64,000 nucleotides of DNA from Winogradskyella endarachnes (lineage in GTDB: Bacteria; Bacteroidota; Bacteroidia; Flavobacteriales; Flavobacteriaceae). Both the position numbers and the translations under genes were made by a program. Under the pieces are notes generated by a model that worked only from the letters and a program-made list of their open reading frames with translations, searched no databases and was not told the origin of the DNA. The stretch covers positions 762,413-826,412 of the forward strand of contig NZ_WOWS01000002.1 in the NCBI RefSeq assembly GCF_009741275.1, given 5' to 3'. Positions 54,437 through 62,763 of this stretch are shown one piece after another. Position 1 is the stretch's first letter. Each line of letters begins with the position of its first letter.

Positions 54437-55705
54437 TTAAATTTCGAGAGGTGTAGTACATCGTCTTAATTGGTATTTTTTTCTTAAATAAGGTGTGGTA
54501 TCATCAATAATTACAGCAGAATAAAAGACCCAAACTTTTGTGGTACCTATAAATGGTTCTGGTTCAGAGACACTTAAACTATCATTAAATTGGCTCAATA
54601 ACCATTGTTGCTGATTGGTGTTATCTACAGTTGTAAGCCATATTTCACCAGCTTGATTAAATGAAGTTTCAAAGAAGTTACCACCATCGTTATTAATTTG
54701 AAATGTAGAGTACAATTGATTATTAAAAGTAAATGGCTCGTGAGATTGATTTAGAGCAGGAGTTTCTAGATTTTCAGATAAAGGAGTTACTGATTCGTGT
54801 TGCACAAACATGGTATTGAAGGCAGTTCGCTTATAAATGTATGCTGTGCTAGTGGCATCTATACCACTTATAAAATATTGATTGCCATTAGCAGTGTTGA
54901 GAAAAGAATTACCATCAACTTTATTGCTATAATCATCTGTAATTTGTGATGCTGATATTGTTGGAGTATTTGCATTAAATTGTTTTGCTTGTGCTGTACC
55001 AATATCGTCTTTAGAGCCATAGGAAAGGTAAGAACTCCCTTTAATCCATCTAGGTACAATAACATCCATGGCTATAATTTGAGGATAAACACTTGCTTGT
55101 TCTTCTATTAGGTAATCATTAGTAGGATTGTCTATGTCTAATAGTCGTAATTGAAAAGTTGTGTTTTGAGGATATGTAGAAGAGAAACCGTTGGTTACAT
55201 CATTTAAAATATAACTGAGGTAACGCTTATCTTCATTAGGCAATTGCGATGGGTAAAATACTCTACGTTTATTGTTTATTGGTGTGTTAATATTTGTAAC
55301 TGTTGCAGTAGTTGGGCTTGTTGGTCTTACAAATTTTAGTTGACCATAATGTGTAGCGCCAACGTAATAGACACCATATTGATCTATTCCCCAATCAGCT
55401 GGTCTAGCATAAATATTTGATGAAAACGGATTAAAGCCTTTTCCATCTGTAGGAATTAGATCGCCAGTTTCTGGGTTTATACCACATTGCCATACTTTGC
55501 CGGTAACACCATTTAAAGTGTCAATTTCAATCCAGATCATATAATTATTAATTGGGGAAATTTCTGGATTAACGTAATTAACAGAGGTATCTCCAATTCT
55601 TATATCTTCAGTATTAAAATTGGAGTTTGTATTAGTGTTATTGTTTGATGTAGAACAAGACACCACAAAAAAGCAAATTAAAACCCATAAGGTTAAAAGT
55701 CTCAT
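54437..55705 (-). CDS. Predicted lipoprotein, unknown function (propeller-like)
   Basis: 422 aa. The lipobox VVSCS is followed by an Asn/Thr linker. The mature part has repeated beta-rich blocks with Trp, Tyr and Asp pairs (NNYMIWIEIDT, GVYYVGATHYGQLKF, QYFISGIDATSTAYIYKR) that could form a beta-propeller like TolB or other PD40 proteins, though no canonical repeat motif is seen. It is co-directional with the sulfotransferase, 48 nt downstream of it, so they may be co-transcribed. Confidence 0.7.
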   Translation of the reverse strand: MRLLTLWVLICFFVVSCSTSNNNTNTNSNFNTEDIRIGDTSVNYVNPEISPINNYMIWIEIDTLNGVTGKVWQCGINPETGDLIPTDGKGFNPFSSNIYARPADWGIDQYGVYYVGATHYGQLKFVRPTSPTTATVTNINTPINNKRRVFYPSQLPNEDKRYLSYILNDVTNGFSSTYPQNTTFQLRLLDIDNPTNDYLIEEQASVYPQIIAMDVIVPRWIKGSSYLSYGSKDDIGTAQAKQFNANTPTISASQITDDYSNKVDGNSFLNTANGNQYFISGIDATSTAYIYKRTAFNTMFVQHESVTPLSENLETPALNQSHEPFTFNNQLYSTFQINNDGGNFFETSFNQAGEIWLTTVDNTNQQQWLLSQFNDSLSVSEPEPFIGTTKVWVFYSAVIIDDTTPYLRKKYQLRRCTTPLEI

Positions 55706-55753
55706 AATATAATTCTTTTACGTTTAAGACTGAGATTTTTTGTAAAAGTTTAA

Positions 55754-56647
55754 TTACCAGTCGTTTTCTGTGTAAAATTTCTTCCAAACTTTTTCTGTTC
55801 CAATTTTTATCTGTTGTATTTCATCTTCAGAAAGTCGTTGTTTCCAAGATTTAATATTTTCTTTAGAATTTCTTTTTAATTCAGATTTTTTATTGCTCTT
55901 AGTGGTTTCATTTATATAATTAATAACATTAGAATCAACGGTTAAATTTAATTTAGCAAACATCTTATTAAACTCAACCATTGGGTTTGTGGAAAGATCT
56001 TCATGCTTAACAAAATACCAATCTTCTTTATATTTCTTTTGGTAAAGAAATATTGTTTGATGTATAATATTCCAAAGTAAAATTCCTTGATCTATAATAT
56101 CTTTTTGGTTATTAGAATAAATTAGTATGGCGTCTTTATATTGTTTTAAATATGAGTTTAGTAATAAGGGTTGATTTAAAAAGTTGTTAAAATCAAACTC
56201 CCAGTTTTTAACTTTGAGGCTCGCTATAAAAGCTGCAGGATGCCTAATAAGTACAACAACATCAATATTATAATTATTGTAAATCCATTCTACCGACATA
56301 ATGGCGATTGGATCTTTAATAATTGTTCTGTATGTAAGACGTTTTATTAAATCTCCTAAAAAATAATATACGCCTTTAATAGAGCTGACATCTAATAATC
56401 TATAAATAGTGTATACATGGAGAATATGTAAAAAAGAATTAAGGTATTTTTTAGCACCTTTTTTTTGCAGTGATGTAGACGTGTTAGAAATGTGTTGAAA
56501 CCAATATTTAAGAGGTGTGTATTTTCTTGTCATTGCAATATTAAATGGCTCTTGAACGTACCTAACCTTAGGTGCTTGTTCTATTACTTTTCCTGTCCAA
56601 GTTGAACCAGATCTATGAGATCCGGTAACCAAAATATTTTTTTTCAT
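55754..56647 (-). CDS. Sulfotransferase-family protein
   Basis: 297 aa. The PAPS 5'-phosphate-binding loop VTGSHRSGSTWTGKVI begins at residue 5. The 3'-phosphate motif is VVLIRHPAAFIASLK near residue 140, with the Arg and Ser that bind PAPS. The C-terminal part (SWKQRLSEDEIQQI) matches the sulfotransferase family end. It is predicted to transfer sulfate to a carbohydrate or lipid, but substrate is unknown. It is near the lipoprotein gene with which it may be co-transcribed. Confidence 0.85.
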   Translation of the reverse strand: MKKNILVTGSHRSGSTWTGKVIEQAPKVRYVQEPFNIAMTRKYTPLKYWFQHISNTSTSLQKKGAKKYLNSFLHILHVYTIYRLLDVSSIKGVYYFLGDLIKRLTYRTIIKDPIAIMSVEWIYNNYNIDVVVLIRHPAAFIASLKVKNWEFDFNNFLNQPLLLNSYLKQYKDAILIYSNNQKDIIDQGILLWNIIHQTIFLYQKKYKEDWYFVKHEDLSTNPMVEFNKMFAKLNLTVDSNVINYINETTKSNKKSELKRNSKENIKSWKQRLSEDEIQQIKIGTEKVWKKFYTENDW

Positions 56648-57030
56648 AAAATTTTCTTGATTGAAGTCTTTTAGTAATTTAACAAATAACTATTTAATTA
56701 GTCAATAATATAAAACACTTAATACATTTAAATAAGTTGAGTTGACTAATATCTTTTATTAATTCCAGTTGTGAAAACAGCTTTTATAAACAGGCAACTT
56801 AATGGCAATTTACGTTAATATTTACGAAGAAATAAATAGTAATACACCTAATTATACTAAATTTTAAAAAGGGTTTTAGACGTTGTTGTTAGTTTGTTAA
56901 TTTCTTTTTTTTTCAAGGCTTTTATAGGGTTATATCTGTAACAAAATCTTTAAGAGTAATAAAATTATGGTTTTTTCTATTCCATTATTCTCTAAAAATT
57001 AAATATTCATATTTTTTAAAATTTACCTAT

Positions 57031-57052
57031 ATAATGAACGTGGGTTCATTAT
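57031..57052. promoter_or_regulatory. Palindromic operator before the DUF134 gene
   Basis: Perfect 9-bp inverted repeat ATAATGAAC-GTGG-GTTCATTAT, overlapping the first three bases of the -7 element. A dimeric HTH regulator bound here would block transcription. The DUF134 product of the next gene is the natural candidate (autoregulation), but a TetR-type regulator elsewhere is possible. Confidence 0.7.
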
Positions 57053-57057
57053 CTTTG
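57050..57057 (+). promoter_or_regulatory. -7 element of the DUF134 gene
   Basis: TATCTTTG, a full TAnnTTTG match, 13 nt before the ATG at 57071. Confidence 0.7.
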
Positions 57058-57070
57058 TAAAAAATAAAGA

Positions 57071-57472
57071 ATGCCACGACCAAAGAAAAAGCGAAAAATT
57101 AATCATCCACCAAAAATGCATGGTTTTAAACCGTTCGGTATTAGATTTTGTGATACAGAACAAGTTGTGATGCAATACGAAGAATACGAAACGGTAAAAT
57201 TGGTTATTTATGATAAGCTTTCGCAAGATGAAGCAGCGGAAAAAATAGAGGTGTCTAGACCAACACTAACCAGAATATACAATAGTGCTTTAAAGAAAAT
57301 TGGACAAGCTTTTGTAGAAGGAAAATCTATTGTTATTAAAGGTGGTGATTTTGAGTTTGATAAGGATTATTACAAATGTAACAGATGTTTTAAGTTATTA
57401 GAAAGCATTGATAGGCCTGCTAAATGTGATGAGTGCCCTGAGGAAGATAAATTAGAAAATTTAAATGAATAG
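57071..57472 (+). CDS. DUF134-family HTH regulator
   Basis: 133 aa. The start (MPRPKKKRKI) is basic. The DUF134 core follows, with a helix-turn-helix in DKLSQDEAAEKIEVSRPT and LTRIYNSALKKIG (sigma-70 region 4-like). The C-terminal part has paired CxxC motifs, CNRC and CDEC, about 16 residues apart, likely a zinc ribbon or redox sensor. DUF134 proteins are often encoded beside NifX-like and DUF5320 proteins in anaerobes and archaea. Here the next genes are of just those kinds. The palindrome upstream suggests self-regulation. Confidence 0.88.
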   Translation: MPRPKKKRKINHPPKMHGFKPFGIRFCDTEQVVMQYEEYETVKLVIYDKLSQDEAAEKIEVSRPTLTRIYNSALKKIGQAFVEGKSIVIKGGDFEFDKDYYKCNRCFKLLESIDRPAKCDECPEEDKLENLNE

Positions 57473-57475
57473 CAT

Positions 57476-57657
57476 ATGCCAAACTTTAACCAAAAAGGGC
57501 CAGAAAATTTAGATCCCAAAACAGGCATGAAACTAGGACGCTGCAAAAAAAATCTATATCTGATGTATTTGCATATCCGGAAAATAGACTGTTTAAAAAA
57601 GGTAGACGAAGAAAATCTAATACTGGTAAAATCTTAAAATTAAATAGTTTAGAATGA
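57476..57657 (+). CDS. DUF5320-like small protein with apparent -1 frame change at an A8 run
   Basis: The ATG lies 3 nt after the DUF134 stop. The frame reads MPNFNQKGPENLDPKTGMKL then GRCKK and leaves the expected sequence at eight As (57545-57552). The zero frame ends at TAA 57635-57637 (53 aa). In the -1 frame after the A run the sequence is SISDVFAYPENRLFKKGRRR and onward, ending at TGA 57655-57657, which overlaps the ATG of the next gene (ATGA). The joined product would be 60 aa. The N-terminus (G.GP..L.P.TG...GRC) resembles DUF5320 proteins. Real frameshift, slippage site or sequencing error cannot be separated here. Confidence 0.6.
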
Positions 57658-58037
57658 AAAGAATTGCAATACCCATAACAAGAGATAATAAGATAGAACA
57701 CCACTTTGGTCATAGCAAGTTTTATGAAATTTACACATTTTCTAATGCTAATGAAATAATAGATTTAAAACTAGTAGAGTCTAACAAAGGTTGTAGTTGC
57801 CAATCTAATATTATTAATGAACTAGTTGATGAAGGTGTAAAAATGATGTTATCTGGTAACATCGGAGAAGGAGCTGTAAACAAATTAAATGATGCAGGTA
57901 TAAGCGTAATACGTGGTTGCACAGGTAAATCTTCAGATGTTATTTTAAAGTATGTAGAAGGCGAGATTACAGACAATGGCATTAATTGTACTCGTTCTCA
58001 TACACGCCAAAAACATAAACATATGTCTAAGCATTAA
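57654..58037 (+). CDS. NifX/NifB-C-type dinitrogenase-cofactor-like protein
   Basis: 127 aa, a single NifX-like domain: KRIAIPITRDNKIEHHFGHSKFYEIY at the N-terminus, then ESNKGCSCQSNIINELVDEGVKMMLSGNIGEGAVNKL and ISVIRGC. The GCSC pair and the late Cys may bind metal or an Fe-S cluster. The tail (SHTRQKHKHMSKH) is rich in His. No nitrogenase gene is nearby, so this is not a nif locus; related stand-alone proteins bind iron-sulfur or Mo-type clusters. The start overlaps the end of the DUF5320-like frame, implying coupled translation. Confidence 0.88.
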   Translation: MKRIAIPITRDNKIEHHFGHSKFYEIYTFSNANEIIDLKLVESNKGCSCQSNIINELVDEGVKMMLSGNIGEGAVNKLNDAGISVIRGCTGKSSDVILKYVEGEITDNGINCTRSHTRQKHKHMSKH

Positions 58038-58119
58038 CAATTTACTTCAATTTATTAACCGGTTTTACTTAGATATTTTGTTTAAGACTTCGTCCAAGTA
58101 ATAATAAAAAATATAGACT

Positions 58120-58557
58120 ATGATAACTGATGAGTTTCAATTAAGACCACGTTATGGAGAGGTAGATCAAATGAGATATGTTTATCATGGCAATTATCTA
58201 AGTTATTGTCATCAAGCCAGAAATGAGTTATTAAGAAAATTAGGGTTAGATGAGATTAGGTTAGAACATAATCATATTATTTTACCAGTAATTTCTTTCA
58301 ATATAAAGTATAAAAAACCAGCACATTTTGATGAACTTATTACCATAAAAACTATCATAAAAGAAATGCCTAAGACACGTTTTAATTTTGAATTTGAAAT
58401 TAAAAACGAACAAAATACACTGTTAAGTAAAGCTAAATCTACAGTTTTGTTTGTAGATAGCGAATCTCGGGTACCAAAACGTATTCCAGAATTTATAAAA
58501 GAAATTTTGAATCTCAATTTTGAAGCATTAACTCATGAAACTAACAGTACTTACTGA
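58120..58557 (+). CDS. Acyl-CoA thioesterase (4HBT/YbgC-like)
   Basis: 145 aa, one hotdog domain. The start RPRYGEVDQMRYVYHGNYLSYCHQARNE holds the catalytic Asp in the Y-G-E-V-D-Q-M-R-Y-V-Y-H-G-N-Y family motif. The domain ends with the ARTKFNF-like strand KTRFNFEFEI. It hydrolyses acyl-CoA esters in the cytosol. It starts 82 nt after the NifX-like gene, and its 3' end overlaps the MBL gene by 23 nt, so it is translated with that gene. Whether it belongs functionally with the NifX-type genes is not clear. Confidence 0.9.
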   Translation: MITDEFQLRPRYGEVDQMRYVYHGNYLSYCHQARNELLRKLGLDEIRLEHNHIILPVISFNIKYKKPAHFDELITIKTIIKEMPKTRFNFEFEIKNEQNTLLSKAKSTVLFVDSESRVPKRIPEFIKEILNLNFEALTHETNSTY

Positions 58558-59317
58558 AAATTGTGCAGGTTCAGAGTTTTTAGCTGAGCATGGATTATCT
58601 TATTTAATTGAACACGAAGGCGAAAATTTTTTATTCGACGTAGGGCATACAGATGTTTTTATAAAAAATGCTAAAACCCTTGGTATTGATATTAAAAATG
58701 AGGTAGATAAGATTGTACTTAGTCATGGTCATTGGGATCATGGTGATGGGTTGCAGTATATTGAGAACAAAACTTTAATTACACACCCTGAAGCTTTTAT
58801 AAAACGATTTAGAAACAGCGATTTTTCAAGCCTTGGGTTACAATTAAGTAAAACTGAGATTGAACAAAAGTTTAATTTAATATGCTCCACCGAACCGTAT
58901 TATATTACAGACCGAATTATTTTTTTAGGTCAAATTCCTAGACTTAATGATTTTGAATCTATAACCACTAATTTTTCAGATGAATTAAGACAACCAGATT
59001 TTGTAAACGATGATTCCGCTGTTGTTATTATTCAAAATAATGAGATAATTATAATAACAGGATGCTCACATTCTGGTATTTGTAATATAATTGATTATGC
59101 CTCTAAATTAACAGGAATTAATACGGTAAAATCTGTGATAGGAGGTTTTCATCTAAAGCACAATGATTTACAAACCCAAAAAACAATAGAATTTCTTAAA
59201 GAAAAAAATATAAATGATATTCACCCATCTCATTGTACCCAGTTTCCTGCAATGGTTGCTTTTTCTGAACATTTTAAAATCGAACAATTAAAAACAGGTA
59301 TGGTATTAAATTTATAA
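58535..59317 (+). CDS. MBL-fold metallohydrolase, dihydropterin-synthase-like
   Basis: 260 aa. The zinc motif LSHGHWDHGDG (HxHxDH) is joined by GCSHSGICNII and GGFHLKHND; the late HPSHCTQFP adds the C-terminal His-Cys of the group. The N-terminus (LTENCAGSEFLAEHGLSYLIE) is typical of the 7,8-dihydropterin-6-yl-methyl ... synthase-like MBL proteins often found with NifX/DUF134 genes in anaerobes. The actual reaction is not known for most members. It overlaps the thioesterase by 23 nt. Confidence 0.88.
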   Translation: MKLTVLTENCAGSEFLAEHGLSYLIEHEGENFLFDVGHTDVFIKNAKTLGIDIKNEVDKIVLSHGHWDHGDGLQYIENKTLITHPEAFIKRFRNSDFSSLGLQLSKTEIEQKFNLICSTEPYYITDRIIFLGQIPRLNDFESITTNFSDELRQPDFVNDDSAVVIIQNNEIIIITGCSHSGICNIIDYASKLTGINTVKSVIGGFHLKHNDLQTQKTIEFLKEKNINDIHPSHCTQFPAMVAFSEHFKIEQLKTGMVLNL

Positions 59318-59433
59318 AAAGAACTATTTTTATAAAATAAATAGTCATTTTATTAAGACTGATAAATTTTATAATCAGTAAAATACCTCAGAAGAGAATT
59401 TTGTTCCTCTGAACATTTTAAATTAAAACACTT

Positions 59434-61506
59434 ATGACAAATAATATATTAATAGAAGATCAATATAAAAGAACAAGTTTATTTGAAAAAGAAAACGTGA
59501 ATTACCTGGTACATGTTTTAAAAAGATTTAATACTGTACCAAAAATGAACAATATTAATATTATTACATCTAATAGTGATCCAAATATATTTAAAATTAT
59601 ACCGAATAAATCTATTATTATAGGTTCATCTTATTTAAAAAAACCTGTTTTAGCTTTGGTTTATCTTAGATATGGTATTGAATGGCAATTATGGTATAAA
59701 GCTATAGATAATAATAAAGAAGATGTAGCATTATGCGATATCGCAGCATTTAAAGTAACCAGAATATTCTATAAGTTACTGCCAAAAGAAGATAAGGAGA
59801 AATTAGAATCTTTAGACTATTTTTTAACTAACATTATTAGAAAAAATAAAGATATAGGCGCAGAAGAATTGTTGCAATTTAAAGAACTACAAGAATTTCA
59901 TGATATTGATTATATAGACAAAGTATTTAAAGATTCTTGGAAACCTATTGTAGATAATTTAGCAAAACCAACCGAATATTTATTAATGGATGGTGGTGAT
60001 TTAAGATTAAATATAGACGAAATTGCTTTGCTTAATAAATATGGGTGTAGACCGTTTCCTAGGCCTGATGCGTTTACATTTGCATCTTCAACGGCAACAA
60101 GTGTTTCTAATTTTGCATTTGATAAAACAGACAAGGTAAGACGAATTGTAATTAAGAACAGTTTAAAAAACGGTTTTAAAAGTTCTACAAATGAGTTTTC
60201 AGAATCATTAAAAGATAGACTTAAAAAGATTTTTAAATTAAATACAGAGAGTCAAATTATATTTTCGCCTTCTGGTACAGATTCTTCACTTCAAATCGCT
60301 GGTATAACTCAAATTATTACAGATAAGGATATAGCACATGTTTTGGTGGCAGCAGACGAAACTGGTAGTGGTGTGCCAGCCGCATTAAAAGGCTGTCATT
60401 TTGAAAATACAACTGCGCTAAATTTCCCAATTAAAAAGGGTGATAAAATTGAAGGATTTAGAGATGTTGAATTAAATAAAGTAACGCTGAGAGATGATAA
60501 AGGAGACCTTAAATCTTCTACAGCAATAGATAAAGAAGTATTTACAGCAATTTCTAAAGCTAACGACGCAGGCAAGCATGTTGTCTTGCATGTCATGGAT
60601 CAATCTAAATTAGGCTATCAGTCACCTAGTGAAAAAATGATTAAAGATTTAGATAGTTTAACAAATCTGTCTATACAAGTCATTGTAGATTCTGCACAAG
60701 TAAGGTTAGACCCAAAAGACATTCAAAACTATTTAAAAAAGGGGTTTATTGTTTCAATAACAGGAAGTAAATACTTTACAGGACCTCCTTATTCTGGTGC
60801 GTTAATTTTGCCACAAAGTGTAAGTAAATCTATTCAAGCCATTAAAAATACATTGCCAAAAGGATTAACTAAATATTATAACCATTCAGATTGGCCAACA
60901 TCTTGGCATTGTTCTAAAGATTTGTGCGATGGATATAATTATGGGTCGTACATGCGTTGGAATGCAGCCATAGTAGAAATGGAAAGGTATTTTATGACAC
61001 CAGTATTATATAGAAACATGGGTATTGAAATGTTCTGTGATTTTGTAGAGGAATCTATTAAAGAAGCCACCTTTTTAGAACGACTTTATGGCAATGAAAC
61101 AAATACCAATAGTTATACAGGTAAGGAGTTTGGGATTAGAAACATGCGTACTATTTTTCCTTTTTTCATTCTAAAGGATAATAAAGTGTTGTCGGTAGAT
61201 AAAGTGAAAAAGCTTTATCTATTGTTAAATTCTGATTTGTCAAATCATTACCAAGATTCTCCTTTAGAGATTGTAAGACTTGCAGCGCAAAAATGTCATA
61301 TTGGGCAAGCTGTAAATGTTAAATATAATAATGATATTCAAAGTGCAATATTAAGAATTAGCTTAGGTGCAAGAATTATTTCAGAAAGTTGGGTAAACAG
61401 AGATATTAGTATCTTTTTTAGAAATATTGAAGCACAAATGAGTCAGGTTACTGTGATTATAAAAAAGATTGAATTGATTCTTAGTAACCCAGATTTATTA
61501 GAATAG
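59434..61506 (+). CDS. PLP-dependent enzyme (fold type I, aminotransferase V-like) with extra N-terminal domain
   Basis: 690 aa. Residues about 1-200 match nothing I recognise. The C-terminal part (about 205-690) has a fold-type I PLP pattern: the cofactor loop FSPSGTDSSLQIAG, Asp419 in VIVDSAQVR (pairs with the pyridine N), and Lys446 in ITGSKYFTGPPYSG (Schiff base). The S-G-T-D and G-S-K-Y-F-x-G-P-P blocks set it apart from ordinary class V aminotransferases. There is no signal peptide. It is downstream of the MBL gene (116-nt gap), on the same strand, but the gap contains inverted repeats and the link is uncertain. The reaction is unknown. Confidence 0.8.
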   Translation: MTNNILIEDQYKRTSLFEKENVNYLVHVLKRFNTVPKMNNINIITSNSDPNIFKIIPNKSIIIGSSYLKKPVLALVYLRYGIEWQLWYKAIDNNKEDVALCDIAAFKVTRIFYKLLPKEDKEKLESLDYFLTNIIRKNKDIGAEELLQFKELQEFHDIDYIDKVFKDSWKPIVDNLAKPTEYLLMDGGDLRLNIDEIALLNKYGCRPFPRPDAFTFASSTATSVSNFAFDKTDKVRRIVIKNSLKNGFKSSTNEFSESLKDRLKKIFKLNTESQIIFSPSGTDSSLQIAGITQIITDKDIAHVLVAADETGSGVPAALKGCHFENTTALNFPIKKGDKIEGFRDVELNKVTLRDDKGDLKSSTAIDKEVFTAISKANDAGKHVVLHVMDQSKLGYQSPSEKMIKDLDSLTNLSIQVIVDSAQVRLDPKDIQNYLKKGFIVSITGSKYFTGPPYSGALILPQSVSKSIQAIKNTLPKGLTKYYNHSDWPTSWHCSKDLCDGYNYGSYMRWNAAIVEMERYFMTPVLYRNMGIEMFCDFVEESIKEATFLERLYGNETNTNSYTGKEFGIRNMRTIFPFFILKDNKVLSVDKVKKLYLLLNSDLSNHYQDSPLEIVRLAAQKCHIGQAVNVKYNNDIQSAILRISLGARIISESWVNRDISIFFRNIEAQMSQVTVIIKKIELILSNPDLLE

Positions 61507-61528
61507 TGGATTAAATATTTGTTTTTGT

Positions 61529-61558
61529 TACGTTATTAAATTCTAAAAAAATAACGTA
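61529..61558. terminator. Inverted repeat between convergent genes
   Basis: TACGTTATT (61529-61537) pairs with AATAACGTA (61550-61558), between the PLP gene and the convergent TlpA-like gene. T-tracts are weak, so termination efficiency is doubtful. Confidence 0.45.
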
Positions 61559-61566
61559 TATAGTTA

Positions 61567-62763
61567 TTATTTTTCTAGGTAATCTTTAACCCATTGTTTT
61601 AATGCTTCACCATGAAGATTTTTTGCAACAACAATGCCTTTATCATTGAGAATAAAGTTAGCAGGTATAGTTTGTACGCGGATTTTATTTAAAAATGAGG
61701 TGTTATCACCTTGTAATTCGGATACATTTAACCAGCGAATGGCACCATCTTTATCGGTTGCTGCTTGCCAAGATTTTTCACTACTCTCTAAGGCATAAGC
61801 GACTATTTGTAAGCCTTGGTTATGGTATGCTTCCCATAGCGGAACTAGAATTTCTCGGTTTTCTATGCGGCACGGTGCACACCAAGAGGCCCAAAGGTCT
61901 ACAATGGTAATTTTTTTACCTAACTGATTTTTTAATGAAATTGTATCTTTAGTAATCGTTGGTAATTTTACATCAGGAAATTCATCGCCTATAAGAACCG
62001 GTAATTTAGAAGGTTTACTTTGTTCACAGAGTTGTTTAACCCAAATATGATCTGGTTGTATTTTATTCCATTTTTGACATTGACTTACTAAAAATTCTGG
62101 AATACGCTCATAATCATTTTGTGGACTTGCCCATCTAAGCGCAATTAATGCTGACATTAGGTGTTCTGTATCATTGGCAAAATTCATTAATGCTGTTTGA
62201 TATTGTAAAACAGCATGTTCTTTATCTAATAATTGATTTCCGTTTTCTAAATGCCATTTTTTTTCATAGAGATAAGTTTCATAAGCTTTTAAGTTAATAT
62301 CTCTAAGTTTGAGTAGCGCTTTATTTGTCTCCGAAGGATTTTCTATAATAAAATTTTTCTGAAAATTTTTTGTAGTGGTTTTAACCTTTATAGTTTCTCC
62401 TTGTTGCCATAAAACAGGCATGTAGTTAGATAAAATAGGGTTATAAGTATTTAAATAATTAGGACTTTTATTAGATTGTTTTAAGGCCAGTTCTAACAAT
62501 AAAGGTTCAGTTGTTTTAGGTGTGTTTTCAAACTTAAAATATCCATTAGCATCTGTGAGGGCAGAGTCTATTACCTTACCAAAATAAGAAGCAGCTATCT
62601 CTTTTAAATTATTTGGTTTTATAAGGTATATTGTAACACCTTCTTTAGTAGTTCCTTCTAATTTACCAGATATATAAGAAGACGTATTACAAGATACAAG
62701 AAATAAGGTTAGTATACTTAATAGAAAACTTTTTTGTTTTGAAAATAATTTATACCAAATCAT
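61567..62763 (-). CDS. TlpA-like thiol:disulfide reductase lipoprotein (DUF4369-like N-terminus)
   Basis: 398 aa. The lipobox LVSCN follows a hydrophobic start. Residues about 30-110 resemble the DUF4369 beta domain common in Bacteroidota thioredoxin-fold lipoproteins; about 110-245 is helical. The C-terminal thioredoxin domain (about 255-398) has Cys295-Ala-Pro-Cys298 in WASWCAPCRIE and the cis-Pro region VQTIPANFIL. It would reduce disulfides in the periplasm. It differs from the TlpA-like lipoprotein at 25313-26554 in its N-terminal domain and CxxC dipeptide. Confidence 0.9.
   Translation of the reverse strand: MIWYKLFSKQKSFLLSILTLFLVSCNTSSYISGKLEGTTKEGVTIYLIKPNNLKEIAASYFGKVIDSALTDANGYFKFENTPKTTEPLLLELALKQSNKSPNYLNTYNPILSNYMPVLWQQGETIKVKTTTKNFQKNFIIENPSETNKALLKLRDINLKAYETYLYEKKWHLENGNQLLDKEHAVLQYQTALMNFANDTEHLMSALIALRWASPQNDYERIPEFLVSQCQKWNKIQPDHIWVKQLCEQSKPSKLPVLIGDEFPDVKLPTITKDTISLKNQLGKKITIVDLWASWCAPCRIENREILVPLWEAYHNQGLQIVAYALESSEKSWQAATDKDGAIRWLNVSELQGDNTSFLNKIRVQTIPANFILNDKGIVVAKNLHGEALKQWVKDYLEK

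Larger units (their letters stand above)
56648..57070. other. 423-nt divergent intergenic region with operator and promoter at its right end
   Basis: Between the sulfotransferase (minus) and the DUF134 gene (plus). It is AT-rich, without ORFs or RNA genes. Its last 40 nt hold the palindrome 57031-57052 and the -7 element 57050-57057. Confidence 0.6.

Noticed and set aside
57071..59317. A nitrogen-fixation (nif) locus
   Set aside because: NifX-like domains occur in non-fixing bacteria; no nifHDK or nifB-type SAM genes are present.
58535..59317. Quorum-quenching lactonase
   Set aside because: The HxHxDH motif is shared by all MBL proteins; the late HPSHC block and N-terminus fit the dihydropterin-type group instead.
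59318..59433. Riboswitch before the PLP gene
   Set aside because: Only short AT-rich inverted repeats (such as ACTGAT...ATCAGT) are present; nothing matches a known riboswitch core.
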